Positions 26,142-35,136 of a DNA stretch of 64,000 bases are shown here, in pieces (the stretch's first letter is position 1; the number at the start of each line of letters is the position of its first letter). The notes below the pieces were generated by a model. It saw nothing but the letters and a program-made list of their open reading frames with translations. It ran no database searches and had not been told where the DNA came from. Source of the DNA: CATQHQ01 sp965243805. Its GTDB lineage: Bacteria; Gemmatimonadota; Gemmatimonadetes; Longimicrobiales; Gaopeijiaceae. The stretch is from assembly GCA_965243805.1 (NCBI GenBank), contig OZ251577.1:3100001-3164000 (forward strand). Direction: 5' to 3'. The translations under genes and the position numbers were made by a program.

Positions 26142-26827
26142 GCGAGCACACCACCCAACAGCAGACGGACGTCCCAGAGGGCGGCGGCACGGCCAACGAC
26201 CGGTTCAAGCGGTCGTTCTCCGCGTGGTTCTGGGGCTCCATGATCGCGGCGACCGCGGTCCACTTCGCCGTCTTCGCGTTCTGGCCGGAGCTCGAAGCCG
26301 AAGACGTGAGCATCGTGGTCGACGAGATGGAGGCCGTGGATATCCCGCCGGAGGTGGAGATCCCGCCCCCGCCGGAGGCCATCGCCCGTCCCGCCACGCC
26401 CGTGGTCACCGACGCCGTGATCGAGGAAGACATCACGATCGACGTCACCACCTTCGAGGCCAACCCGGTGGAGAACCTGCCGCCGCCGCCGTCGGAGGTG
26501 GAAGTGGACATCTCTGCCGCGCCCACCTTCACCCCCTATACGGTCCAGCCGGGCCTCAAGAACGAGCGGGAGGTTCAGCGTGCGCTGGAGCGGGAGTATC
26601 CGCCGCTTCTCCGGGACGCCGGGATCGGTGGCACAGTCAAGGTCCACTTCTTCATCACCGAAGAGGGCATAGTGAAGGACACGCGGATCAACGAGAGTTC
26701 CGGCCATTCGGCACTCGACGAGGCAGCCCTGCGGGTTGCCGACGTCTTCCAGTTCACGCCGGCTCTGAACCGAGACAAGAAGGTTCCGGTCTGGATCTCG
26801 CTGCCGATCACCTTCAAGACGACCTAG
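26138..26827 (+). CDS. tonB: TonB family energy transducer
   Basis: Couples the inner-membrane proton gradient to outer-membrane receptors. The 229-residue protein has an N-terminal membrane anchor (WFWGSMIAATAVHFAVFAFW), a Pro/Glu-rich spacer (IPPEVEIPPPPEAIARP, LPPPPSEVEVD) and a C-terminal TonB domain: REVQRALEREYPPLLRDAGIGGTV, VHFFITEEGIVKDTRI and SGHSALDEAAL. It closes the operon and is followed by a strong terminator. Likely clients in this window are the receptor at 43698 and, if functional, the short one at 34225. Confidence 0.95.
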   Translation: MSEHTTQQQTDVPEGGGTANDRFKRSFSAWFWGSMIAATAVHFAVFAFWPELEAEDVSIVVDEMEAVDIPPEVEIPPPPEAIARPATPVVTDAVIEEDITIDVTTFEANPVENLPPPPSEVEVDISAAPTFTPYTVQPGLKNEREVQRALEREYPPLLRDAGIGGTVKVHFFITEEGIVKDTRINESSGHSALDEAALRVADVFQFTPALNRDKKVPVWISLPITFKTT

Positions 26828-26854
26828 TCGCTTCCGGTCTCCGGGAGGGCGGGA

Positions 26855-26894
26855 AGCGCCCCGTCGGTCCCCAGGGGCCGGCGGGGCGCTTTTT
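26855..26894 (+). terminator. Rho-independent terminator after tonB
   Basis: A 13-bp stem (AGCGCCCCGTCGG with CCGGCGGGGCGCT, one G-T pair) with a short loop is followed by five Ts at 26890-26894, 28 bases after the tonB stop. Confidence 0.9.
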
Positions 26895-26912
26895 CCATCA
26901 GCTTTGCCGGAT

Positions 26913-27674
26913 ATGAGCCTTCCGAACTTTCGTCGCCGTCTAGAGGAGTCGCTGCCCCGGGTGCTGGACAGGGTCGCGGCCGCCGCCGAGCGGAGTGGGC
27001 GGGAAGCCGGGCGCGTCCAGATCGTCGCAGTGACCAAGGGGCATCCTCCGGAGGCCGTGGAGGCCGTGCTGAGTGCGGGGCTGGCAGATGTGGGGGAGAA
27101 CCGAGTGGAGGAGCTGGAACGGAAGGCGCCGGCGTTCCAGGGAAGGGATATCCGGTGGCACATGATCGGCCACGTGCAGAGCCGCAAGGCCGCCCGAGCC
27201 GCTCGGCTGGCGACCCTGCTGCACAGCGTGGACTCGCTTCGCTTGGCGCGCCGGCTGTCGCGTGCGGCCGACGAGGCTGGCAAGTCGCTTCCCGTCCTGG
27301 TGCAGGTGAACGCCTCCGGCGAGGCCGCAAAGGGAGGCTTCCCCGCGTTGGGCGCGTCGGGCGCGTCGGGTGAGACGCGGACGGAGGCGCGTGAGGCGCG
27401 GATGGAGGCGTTGGAGGGGATCGCGCAAGTGTCCGCCCTGCCGGGCCTGCGTCCCGTCGGCCTCATGACGATGGCGCCGTGGACGACCGACGAAGCCGTC
27501 CTCCGGGCCACCTTCAGGCGCACCCGCCAACTGCTGGAGGATGCGGCCGAGATCGACGGCTTCGAGGCCCGGGAGCTCTCGATGGGAATGTCCAACGACT
27601 ACGAAACGGCGGTGGAGGAGGGTAGCACCATGGTGCGGCTGGGAACCGTCCTGCTGGGGCAGCGGCCCCAGTGA
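26913..27674 (+). CDS. yggS: YggS family pyridoxal phosphate homeostasis protein
   Basis: PLP-binding protein (PLPHP) with a single TIM-barrel domain. It has no known enzyme activity and affects free PLP and amino-acid pools. The 253-residue protein shows VAVTKGHPPEAVEAVLSAG with the PLP lysine (K42), DVGENRVEELERK, WHMIGHVQSRKA, LVQVNASGEAAKGGF, GLMTMAP and LSMGMSNDYETAVEEGSTMVRLG. ATG 26913 is preferred; a TTG at 26904 is possible. An insert GASGASGETRTEAREARMEA (about 150-169) stems from tandem copies and sits in a surface loop. Confidence 0.93.
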   Translation: MSLPNFRRRLEESLPRVLDRVAAAAERSGREAGRVQIVAVTKGHPPEAVEAVLSAGLADVGENRVEELERKAPAFQGRDIRWHMIGHVQSRKAARAARLATLLHSVDSLRLARRLSRAADEAGKSLPVLVQVNASGEAAKGGFPALGASGASGETRTEAREARMEALEGIAQVSALPGLRPVGLMTMAPWTTDEAVLRATFRRTRQLLEDAAEIDGFEARELSMGMSNDYETAVEEGSTMVRLGTVLLGQRPQ

Positions 27675-28561
27675 GCGCCTTCACGGCGGCCCGCGAGTGG
27701 GCGCGCCTCCAGGAGGCCGCAGCGGCCGTCCGCGCCGCCAGCGAGATCGAACCTCGGACGGCGTTCGTCCTGGGCACGGGTCTGGGCGGCCTGGCCCAAG
27801 CGATCGAAGTGGAGGCGGAGATCCCCTACGAGGACCTCCCCCACTTCCCCCGCGCCACTGTGGAGAGCCACCGCGGAAGGCTTCTCCTGGGCGCGCTCGA
27901 AGGCGTCCCGGTGGTGGCGATGCAGGGCCGCCCGCACCGCTACGAAGGGTGGTCCCTGCGCGAGGTCGTCTTCCCAGTGCGGGTCATGAAGCTGCTGGGT
28001 GCCGAAGTCCTCCTCCTCTCCGCCGCGTGCGGCGGCATGAACCCCCTGTGGGCACCCGGCGACCTGGTGATGCTCCGCGACCACGTGAACCTGCTGGGCG
28101 ACAGCCCGCTGGTCGGCCCCAACCTGGACGCGCTGGGCCCTCGCTTCCCCGACATGTCCGCGCCCTACGACCCGGAGCTGCGACGCGCCGCAGCCGCCGC
28201 GGCCCTGGCCCAGGGGGTGGCGCTCCGAGAGGGCGTCTACGTGGCTGTTGCCGGCCCCCAGCTGGAGACCCGCGCCGAGTACCGGATGCTCCGCGCCCTC
28301 GGCGCCGACGTGGTGGGCATGTCCACCGTCCCGGAAGTGATCGCCGCCCGCCACATGGGGATGCGGGTCCTGGCCCTGGCCGTCGTCACCGACCAGTGCC
28401 TGCCCGACGCCCTGCAAGAAGTCGACTTGGCCCAGATCGTCGCCGTCGCCGCCGCTGCCGAACCCACGCTCACGCGCCTCGCGACCGCCGTCGTGGCGGG
28501 CCTCGCCGCGCCCTCCGTGGCGCCGCCGGACGCTTCCCCGGGGCCGCTCGCCGCGCCCTAG
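27671..28561 (+). CDS. Purine nucleoside phosphorylase (PNP class I, trimeric type)
   Basis: Cleaves purine nucleosides with phosphate for salvage. The 296-residue protein carries FVLGTGLGGLAQ, RATVESHRGRLLLG, VVAMQGRPHRYEGW, LSAACGGMNP, AGPQLETRAEYRMLRALGADVVGMSTVPEV and VTDQCLPD. The trimeric family signature with the Glu and the Asn/Asp-type base contact (here D in VTDQC) is visible. GTG 27671 overlaps the yggS stop (GTGA). The Ala/Pro-rich last 20 residues are low complexity. Confidence 0.92.
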   Translation: MSAFTAAREWARLQEAAAAVRAASEIEPRTAFVLGTGLGGLAQAIEVEAEIPYEDLPHFPRATVESHRGRLLLGALEGVPVVAMQGRPHRYEGWSLREVVFPVRVMKLLGAEVLLLSAACGGMNPLWAPGDLVMLRDHVNLLGDSPLVGPNLDALGPRFPDMSAPYDPELRRAAAAAALAQGVALREGVYVAVAGPQLETRAEYRMLRALGADVVGMSTVPEVIAARHMGMRVLALAVVTDQCLPDALQEVDLAQIVAVAAAAEPTLTRLATAVVAGLAAPSVAPPDASPGPLAAP

Positions 28562-28589
28562 GCGCCGCCCCCCAGAGGCCCCCGCTCTC

Positions 28590-31500
28590 GTGCGCTACCC
28601 CGACCCGCCGCCGTCCCTGGTCGCCCTGGAGGAGTCCGTCCTCGAACAGTGGCGCGAAGAGGGCACCTTCCAGCGCTCCTTGGACGCAACGCGGGACGCG
28701 CCCGAGTTCGTCTTCTTCGAGGGCCCGCCCACCGCCAACGGCCGCCCAGGACTCCACCACGTCATCAGCCGGGCGATCAAGGACTTGGTCTGCCGCTACC
28801 AGACGATGCTGGGGAAGCACGTCACCCGCATCGCAGGCTGGGACACCCACGGGCTGCCGGTCGAGATCGAAGCCCAGAAGCAGCTGGGGATCGCCGACAA
28901 GAAGGAGATCGAGGAGCGGGGGATCGCCTGGTTCAACGAGCAGTGCCGAGCGTCCGTCTTCACCTACAAAGAAGAATGGGAGCGCTTCTCGGAGCGGATC
29001 GGCTACTGGCTGGACTACTCGCAGCCCTACGTGACCTTCCACGCCGAGTACGTGGAGTCGGTCTGGTGGCTGCTGAAGCAGATGGCGGAGCGGGACCTCC
29101 TCTACCGGGGCCACAAAGTTGTCCCCTGGTGTCCGAAGGACCAGACCGTCCTGTCCTCCCACGAGCTGTCCCTGGGCTACAAGGACGTGGAGGACCCGTC
29201 GCTCTACCTGACGCTGGAGCTGCTGGACGGCTCCGGCCGGCACGTCCTCGTCTGGACCACCACCCCCTGGACGCTGGTCGCCAACGTGGCGCTGGCGGTG
29301 AACCCGCAGATCGAGTACGTGGAGGCGGAGCACGAGGGCCGGCGGATCGTGGCGGCGCGAGAGCGAGCCGTCTCCCTCTTTGGCGAGGAGCAGATCCGGG
29401 GCGTCGTGCCGGCGTCGGAGCTGATCGGCAAGCGCTACCGGCGGCCGCTCGACCTGCTGCCCGAAGATGCGGCGCGTGGGCAAGATGCGGCGCATGGGCA
29501 AGATGCGGCGCGCGGGCGGGCTTGGGAGATCGTGCCTGGCGACTTCGTCTCGGCCCAGGAAGGGTCGGGGATCGTCCACGTGGCCCCCGCCTACGGCGCC
29601 GACGACTTCCAAGCAAGGATCGACCACGGGCTGGCGCTGCTGGAGCCCCTTCGCACCGACGGCACCTTTCCGCCCGATCTGCCGCTGGTGGGCGGCCTCT
29701 TCTTCAAGGACGCCGACGCCCCCCTCGTCGCCGACCTGCAATCCCGTGGACTGGTCTTTCGTTCGGAGCGCAAGGTCCACTCCTACCCCCACTGCTGGCG
29801 GTGCGCGTCGCCGCTGGCCTACATGGCCCGCCACACCTGGTTCGCCCGCACCTCGTCCCTTCGGGAGCAGCTGCTGGAGAACAACGCCCAAGTCTCGTGG
29901 CACCCCAAGGAGGTCGGGGAGGGCCGCTTCGGCGAGTGGCTGAAGGGCAACGTGGACTGGGCGCTCTCCCGCGACCGCTACTGGGGAACGCCCCTGCCGG
30001 TTTGGGTGTCGGACGACGATCCAGACCAGGTCGAGTGGATCGGCAGCTTCGCCGAGCTGGCGGAGAAGGCGGGCGGGTTGCCGGAGGAGTTGGATCCGCA
30101 CCGGCCGTTCATCGACGAGGTGACTTGGCGCTGTCCCGACACCGGGGCAACGATGCGCCGATCGCCCGAAGTGCTGGACGTTTGGTTCGATTCGGGCGCC
30201 ATGCCCTGGGCCCAATGGCACTTCCCCTTCGAGAACCGGGACCAGCACGAGTGCCACTTCCCCGCCGACTTCATCTGCGAAGCCGTGGACCAGACCCGGG
30301 GCTGGTTCTACTCCCTCCACGCTATCTCCACCATGCTGGGCCAGGGTCCGGCGTTTCGGAACGCGATCGTCAACGACCTGATCCTGGACGCCGAAGGCCG
30401 CAAGATGTCCAAGTCCCGAGGAAACGTGGTGGACCCCTGGGACGCGGTGGCGGACCACGGCGCCGACGGCCTGCGCTGGTACATGATCACCGTCAGCAAC
30501 CCCTGGCTTCCCACGCGCTTCGACCCAGCAGGGGTGCGCGAAGCCGGGGCCCGCTTCTTCGACACCCTTCTCAACACGTATCGGTTCTTTGCGCTCTACG
30601 CGAACGTGGAGCAGTGGGCGGACGCCAACGCGGCGCCGATCGAGACGGTGGCCGAGACGGTGCTGGACCGGTGGCTTCTGTCGCGGCTCCACGGCTTGGT
30701 GGCACGAGTGCGGGCCGATCTGGACGACTACAACCCCACGCGAGCCTACCGCCGCGTGGCGGCGTTCGTGGACGGGGACCTGTCCAACTGGTACGTCCGC
30801 CGCGCCCGTCCCCGCTTCTGGGGGAACACCGACCGAGCGGACTCGGCGGCGGCGTTCTCGACTCTGCACCGTGCGCTGCGAACGGTGGCGCTGCTGATCG
30901 CGCCCGTGGCGCCGTTCACCTCCGACTGGCTCCACCGGGCGCTCGCGGGCGCATCGAGTCATCTGGAGCCCTTCCCGGAGGCGGACCCGGCGCGCTCCGA
31001 CCGGGCGCTGGAGGCCCAGATGGCCCACGCGCGAGCCCTCTGCACCCTGGCCCGCGCGGCCCGGGAGGCGGCGGGGGTTCGGGTGCGGCAGCCCTTGGCG
31101 CGGATCGTGGCGGTGTTGCCCGGCGCCGCCGAGCCCGTCGGCTCGTCCTCTGGCGGCAATCCACCAGCCCCCGGCGGCACCCTCTCCGACGGCGTGCTCC
31201 AGCTCTTGCTCGACGAGATCAACGTGAAGTCCGTGGAGTTCGCCGGGTCAGCAGACCGATTCGCTGCGCTGGCCCCGCGTCCCAACTTCCGGGCACTGGG
31301 GCGCCGATTCGGCAAGCTCACCCAGGCGGCGGCGACGGCGATCCGGGCACTGAACCAGGACCAGCTCCGGCGCGTGCGGGACGGCGGTTCCGCGCAGGTG
31401 ACGGTGAGCGGCGCCACGCACCAGGTCGGCACCGACGAGATGGCCGTGGTGGAGGAGCCCAGAGGCGACTGGGTGGTGCGCACCGAGGGGCAGTACGCGG

Positions 31501-31838
31501 TGGCCCTGGACCCGACGGTCACGGAGGAGTTGCGCCGGGAAGGGCTCGCGCGCGAGCTGGTGAATCGGATTCAGCGGCTTCGCCGGGACGCGGGGCTGAA
31601 GATCACCGACCGGATCCGCCTGGGGGTTGCGGGCAGCGAGTCGGTGTGCGCAGCGGCCCAGGAGCACCGAGCCGCGATCGCGCAGGAGACGCTGGCCCTG
31701 TCGGTGGCCGTGTTGGTCGGAGGCGAGGCCGACGACGGTGCCGACGACGGCGACCGCCCGGCGCCGGGCTTCCTTCACCGCCGGGAGGTGGAAGTGGACG
31801 GGGAGTCGGTGGTGCTGGGGCTCTCGCCGGTCACCTGA
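28590..31838 (+). CDS. ileS: Isoleucyl-tRNA synthetase (long, type 2)
   Basis: Charges tRNA-Ile. The 1,082-residue protein is of the eukaryote-like bacterial class: PPTANGRPGLHHV (HIGH-like, about residue 50-60), GWDTHGLPVEIE, an editing domain with VWTTTPWTL, DQTRGWFYSLHA, and KMSKSRGN (K605-N612). It ends in an anticodon-binding region plus a C-terminal domain as in the long forms. Within the editing domain, residues 293-310 are three 18-bp tandem units (DAARGQ/DAAHGQ/DAARGR), probably a tolerated loop insertion. Long-type enzymes are often less sensitive to mupirocin; that is general knowledge, not shown here. Start GTG 28590. Confidence 0.95.
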   Translation: MRYPDPPPSLVALEESVLEQWREEGTFQRSLDATRDAPEFVFFEGPPTANGRPGLHHVISRAIKDLVCRYQTMLGKHVTRIAGWDTHGLPVEIEAQKQLGIADKKEIEERGIAWFNEQCRASVFTYKEEWERFSERIGYWLDYSQPYVTFHAEYVESVWWLLKQMAERDLLYRGHKVVPWCPKDQTVLSSHELSLGYKDVEDPSLYLTLELLDGSGRHVLVWTTTPWTLVANVALAVNPQIEYVEAEHEGRRIVAARERAVSLFGEEQIRGVVPASELIGKRYRRPLDLLPEDAARGQDAAHGQDAARGRAWEIVPGDFVSAQEGSGIVHVAPAYGADDFQARIDHGLALLEPLRTDGTFPPDLPLVGGLFFKDADAPLVADLQSRGLVFRSERKVHSYPHCWRCASPLAYMARHTWFARTSSLREQLLENNAQVSWHPKEVGEGRFGEWLKGNVDWALSRDRYWGTPLPVWVSDDDPDQVEWIGSFAELAEKAGGLPEELDPHRPFIDEVTWRCPDTGATMRRSPEVLDVWFDSGAMPWAQWHFPFENRDQHECHFPADFICEAVDQTRGWFYSLHAISTMLGQGPAFRNAIVNDLILDAEGRKMSKSRGNVVDPWDAVADHGADGLRWYMITVSNPWLPTRFDPAGVREAGARFFDTLLNTYRFFALYANVEQWADANAAPIETVAETVLDRWLLSRLHGLVARVRADLDDYNPTRAYRRVAAFVDGDLSNWYVRRARPRFWGNTDRADSAAAFSTLHRALRTVALLIAPVAPFTSDWLHRALAGASSHLEPFPEADPARSDRALEAQMAHARALCTLARAAREAAGVRVRQPLARIVAVLPGAAEPVGSSSGGNPPAPGGTLSDGVLQLLLDEINVKSVEFAGSADRFAALAPRPNFRALGRRFGKLTQAAATAIRALNQDQLRRVRDGGSAQVTVSGATHQVGTDEMAVVEEPRGDWVVRTEGQYAVALDPTVTEELRREGLARELVNRIQRLRRDAGLKITDRIRLGVAGSESVCAAAQEHRAAIAQETLALSVAVLVGGEADDGADDGDRPAPGFLHRREVEVDGESVVLGLSPVT
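29466..29519. repeat. Three 18-bp tandem units inside ileS
   Basis: gatgcggcgc(g/a)tgggcaa is present three times in frame and adds 18 residues to the editing domain region of IleS. Confidence 0.95.
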
Positions 31839-31862
31839 CGGCTGACGCGGGCGCCTGGGGGT

Positions 31863-32810
31863 GTGAATCGGCGCTTGACCGTCGGCGACGACGCGAGCGG
31901 GCGGATCGACGCCTACCTGGCGAACAAGCTCGGGCTCTCGCGCAACCGAGTCGCCTCGCTGATCGGAGACGGTTGCGTACTCGTGGACGGTCGTCCCGCC
32001 AAGAAGTCGGATCCGGTAGCGGTCGGACAGGAGATCGAGGCGCGCCTGCCGCCGCCGTCGCCCATCCGTGCCGAAGCCCAGGACATTCCCCTGGAGATCG
32101 TCTACCAGGACCGCCATCTGGTCGTGGTGAACAAGGCGGCAGGGCTCGTGGCGCATCCGGCGCCGGGCCACCCGGACGGAACACTGGTCAACGCGCTGCT
32201 CCACCATGTGGGGGACCTCTCCGGCATCGGCGGCAAGCTGCGACCGGGCATCGTGCACCGGCTGGACCGGGACACGTCGGGCCTGCTGGTGGCGGCGAAG
32301 ACCGACCTGGCGCACCGCGCGCTCTCCGAGGCGCTGAAGGCCCGACGGGTCGGGCGCATCTACGTGGCGGCGCTGTGGGGCCGGCTGGGCGACTCTCCCG
32401 TCGTGGTGGACCGTCCCATCGGCCGCCACCCCAAGGACCGGACCCGCATGACGGTGTCCTGCGATGGACGCCCGGCCCGCACCCGCTTCCGTCTCTTGGA
32501 GGCGTGGAGGGCGGCCTGCCTGTGCGCGGCCGAGCTGTCGACCGGGAGAACGCACCAGATCCGGGTCCACGCCGCCGCGATCGGACACCCGGTCGTGGGC
32601 GACTCGACCTACGGCGCCGGACGGGAACGGGGCTATGCCGGCGATGCCGCCCGCTGGGCCGCGGAGCTGGCTCGGCGCACTCCGCGCCAGTTCCTCCACG
32701 CCCGCCGACTGTCGTTCCGCCACCCGGCGACGGGCCAGGCGATGGAGTTCGAGGCGCCGCTGCCGTCTGAGCTGGCGTCGGCAAGGGAGTGGGCCCGCAA
32801 CGCACGGTGA
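31863..32810 (+). CDS. rluD: RluA-family 23S rRNA pseudouridine synthase (RluD-like)
   Basis: Isomerises uridines in 23S rRNA. The 315-residue protein has an N-terminal S4 domain (LANKLGLSRNRVASLIGDGCVLVDG), then the catalytic domain with IVYQDRHLVVVNKAAGLVAHP, the active-site GIVHRLDRDTSGLL (catalytic Asp), IDRPIGRHPKDRTRM-like (here VDRPIGRHP) and TGRTHQIRVH. Start GTG 31863. It follows ileS by 24 bases. The RluC/RluD/TruC distinction cannot be settled by eye, but an S4 plus long core favours RluD. Confidence 0.9.
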   Translation: MNRRLTVGDDASGRIDAYLANKLGLSRNRVASLIGDGCVLVDGRPAKKSDPVAVGQEIEARLPPPSPIRAEAQDIPLEIVYQDRHLVVVNKAAGLVAHPAPGHPDGTLVNALLHHVGDLSGIGGKLRPGIVHRLDRDTSGLLVAAKTDLAHRALSEALKARRVGRIYVAALWGRLGDSPVVVDRPIGRHPKDRTRMTVSCDGRPARTRFRLLEAWRAACLCAAELSTGRTHQIRVHAAAIGHPVVGDSTYGAGRERGYAGDAARWAAELARRTPRQFLHARRLSFRHPATGQAMEFEAPLPSELASAREWARNAR

Positions 32811-32992
32811 GACTCGGTGGCCCGCGCACTTCGCGCCCATCCATCTAGCCAAACGCCCATTCTGCGGCTCCACCTTGTCGGGGACGCGCCCCGCCCGCCG
32901 TACTGGATTTTTCCCGGACGGGGCCTCCAGCGTCCACCCCGAACACAACAAAGAACCCCACCCCCACTCGGGGAAAGGAATGGAGGCCGCCC

Positions 32993-34138
32993 ATGTCCCA
33001 CCAGCCGAAGCAGTCCAACCAGCCCAAGCCGTCCGATCAGCCGAACCAGTCCGACGAGCCCAAGCAGTCCAATCAGCCCCATCAGCCCAAGCACGGCGAG
33101 AAGGACCGCGTGTACAAGCAGTTCTACTCGTTCGCGGAAATCGTCGAGGAGGTCGTCGTCGAGTTCGTCGGCCAGTCCGTCGGCGGCACCTGGATCGACG
33201 ACCTCGACTTCGACACACTCGAGCAGATGCCCACCGAGTTCGTCGACGCCGAGAGCGAGACCGTCCGCCTCGTGGACATGGCGTGGAGAGTCCGCTTCCG
33301 CAGCCGTCCGCTCTGGCTCGTCGTCCTCTTCGAGTTCCAGTCGACGGAGGACAAGGGGATGGCGACGCGCGCACTACTCGAGACGGCGCTGTGCTACCAG
33401 AGCCTGACGGAGGGCCGGGGCGCCGGGGCCGAGGGGGAGGAGAGCGCGGTGCTGTTCGTGGTGGTGAAGAGCTTCGAGGGCCGGTGGAAGGCGGCGTTGA
33501 GCAAGGCGTGCGAGTTGGAGAAGCTCGTGCCGGAGGAGCTGAGGCCGTTCATCTACGGCCAGCGGGTAGTGCTGCTGGACGAGAAGGCGGAGGCGGCGAA
33601 GGTAGCGTCTCTCGACCTGCGGAAGGTGGGGCGCGTGCGGGCCGGTCTGGTGCTGCGCTTTGAGTGGGACCCGGAGCGGATCGCCCAGGCGCTGACGGCA
33701 CTGGACGAGCAGTTGGACACGCCGGAGTTGCGGGCGGCGTGGGTCGCGTGGCTTCGGCTTCAGCTGATAGATTGGGGGGTGCCGGCGGAGATCATCGAAC
33801 AGTTGGACACGCTGAAGGAGGTGGGCCGGGTGTACGGGAACCGTTTCGCGGCATTGGAGAAGCACGCCCTAGCGCGTGGGGAGGCGCGGGGCCAGAAGCT
33901 CGGGGAAGCCCGAGGCCGAAAGCTCGGCGAAGCGCGGGGCCAGGCGCTCGGCGAAGCCCAGGGGCTCCGTCAGGCGTACGTCGACACGGCGCGGTGGAAG
34001 TTTGGCGCCGACGCGGCGGAGCGTCTGGCGAAGGTGCTTGCCGGCGTGACGGACCGCTCACGGCTGGCGCGGTTGGGCCGGCTGGTGGTGGAGTGCAAGA
34101 CGGGCGACGAGCTGATCGCCAAGGCGGCTGGCGAATAG
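32993..34138 (+). CDS. Rpn-family recombination-promoting nuclease / PD-(D/E)XK transposase-like protein
   Basis: 381 residues. After a low-complexity N-terminus (about 3-34, QPKQSN/QPKPSD/QPNQSD/EPKQSN/QPHQPK tandem units) comes KQFYSFAEIVEEVVVEFVG, LVDMAWRVRF and LWLVVLFEFQS, the D...ExQ core of the Rpn/PDDEXK transposase family. A second repeat block (about 296-325, EARGQKLG units) precedes a helical C-terminus. Relatives cleave DNA and raise RecA-independent recombination. Start ATG 32993 has GGAGG eight bases upstream. No flanking inverted repeats or target duplications were seen. A solitary gene at the edge of the accessory region. Confidence 0.8.
   Translation: MSHQPKQSNQPKPSDQPNQSDEPKQSNQPHQPKHGEKDRVYKQFYSFAEIVEEVVVEFVGQSVGGTWIDDLDFDTLEQMPTEFVDAESETVRLVDMAWRVRFRSRPLWLVVLFEFQSTEDKGMATRALLETALCYQSLTEGRGAGAEGEESAVLFVVVKSFEGRWKAALSKACELEKLVPEELRPFIYGQRVVLLDEKAEAAKVASLDLRKVGRVRAGLVLRFEWDPERIAQALTALDEQLDTPELRAAWVAWLRLQLIDWGVPAEIIEQLDTLKEVGRVYGNRFAALEKHALARGEARGQKLGEARGRKLGEARGQALGEAQGLRQAYVDTARWKFGADAAERLAKVLAGVTDRSRLARLGRLVVECKTGDELIAKAAGE
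33000..33095. repeat. 15/18-bp tandem units in the Rpn-like gene N-terminus
   Basis: About six degenerate copies of cagcccaagc(a/c)gtccaac encode the Gln/Pro/Ser-rich leader of the nuclease. Confidence 0.85.
33880..33966. repeat. 24-bp tandem units in the Rpn-like gene C-terminus
   Basis: Units containing gcgcggggccagaagctcgg recur three to four times in frame, encoding (G)EARG(Q/R)(K/A)LG. Similar spacer repeats are common between the core and C-terminus of Rpn-type proteins. Confidence 0.85.
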
Positions 34139-34224
34139 CGAACTGGGCTGGCGACAACCTTCTTTATTCACACGGGCTCTCCACCGTATTCGCACGGACT
34201 CCAAGAACCAAAGGACGCAAGCAC

Positions 34225-35136
34225 ATGAGAAAACGCAACACCACGACCTCGCCGCACCCTGCCTGCCAGCGCGGCCAACGCAGGCGCGTCGCGTGCCGGT
34301 GCCCTCTCTGCCGGCATCTCGCCGTGCCGCTGGCCGTGGGCGCGCTCGCATACCTTCCCTCGGCAAGCGCGCACGCCCACGAAATGCTGCCGGGCCAGCT
34401 GGTACCCAGCACCCACACAGGGATCGTCCGGGACGCGCAGGGAGGCAACCCGCTGACAGGCGCCAGGGTCCTCGTGATCGGCACGAACCTCGCCGCGACG
34501 ACGAGCGGCGACGGCGTCTTCCGCTTCGATGTCGCCCTGCCGGACTCGTTCTCCGTCCATGTGGAGCGCCTGGGCTATCGAAGCAAGACCGTCGAAGCGC
34601 GCGTCGGCGCGGACGGATGGATTGAGATCGAGCTCGACCCCTCGCCACTCGCGTTGCAACCGCTGGTAGTGACCGGCGCCGTCACGGCCCGACCCGCGAC
34701 CGAGACGGCGCGCCCCGTCACTGTGCTGGGCGGAGAGGAGTTGCAGATCCGCCTTCGGGGAACGGTGGCGGGGGCGTTGGCGCACGAACCCGGCTTTGCA
34801 ACGGGGACGATGGGGCCCGCGACGGCCCAGCCGGTCATCCGGGGTCTGGGCGGGGACCGGGTCGAGCACGAGCGTCCGAGCTGGTTCGCGCGGGTTGAGG
34901 CGGAGCTGGCGCAAGGCCAGGAGCGCCTGGGCGAGTTCGAGACGCCCACGGCAGGGTATGAAAAGTTCGACGTGGTAGCTGGCTTGCGCTTCAACGTGGC
35001 GGGGCGGTTGAGCGTGCTGACGGCCAGCCTGGAGAACGTGACCAACGAGGAGTACCGGAACCATCTGTCTCGGGCAAAGGAGGTCCTGCCCGAGGCTGAA
35101 AGAGGGCTGGCAGTGAGCTGGCGCGTCGCGTTTTGA
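34225..35136 (+). CDS. TonB-dependent receptor with large internal in-frame deletion
   Basis: 303 residues where about 700-750 are expected. It keeps a basic N-terminus and signal segment (about 30-52), a carboxypeptidase-regulatory-like domain (GIVRDAQGGNPLTGARVLVIGT to WIEIELDP) and the start of the plug (VTVLGGEELQIRL, ALAHEPGFATGTMGPATAQP, VIRGLGGDRV). It then jumps to the last barrel strands (RPSWFARVEAELAQGQ, GEFETPTAGYEKFDVVAGLRF, VTNEEYRNHLS, ending VSWRVAF). The junction is near 34865 and keeps frame. A working barrel is impossible with this length, so it is a remnant or an assembly collapse. Start ATG 34225. Confidence 0.8.
   Translation: MRKRNTTTSPHPACQRGQRRRVACRCPLCRHLAVPLAVGALAYLPSASAHAHEMLPGQLVPSTHTGIVRDAQGGNPLTGARVLVIGTNLAATTSGDGVFRFDVALPDSFSVHVERLGYRSKTVEARVGADGWIEIELDPSPLALQPLVVTGAVTARPATETARPVTVLGGEELQIRLRGTVAGALAHEPGFATGTMGPATAQPVIRGLGGDRVEHERPSWFARVEAELAQGQERLGEFETPTAGYEKFDVVAGLRFNVAGRLSVLTASLENVTNEEYRNHLSRAKEVLPEAERGLAVSWRVAF

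Noticed and set aside
32875..32925. Terminator after rluD (CGGGGACGCGCCCCG hairpin)
   Set aside because: The stem is only five pairs and the T-run is 15 bases further on, so it is too weak to call.
32811..32992. Transposon ends around the Rpn-like gene
   Set aside because: No inverted repeats or target-site duplications were visible on either side.
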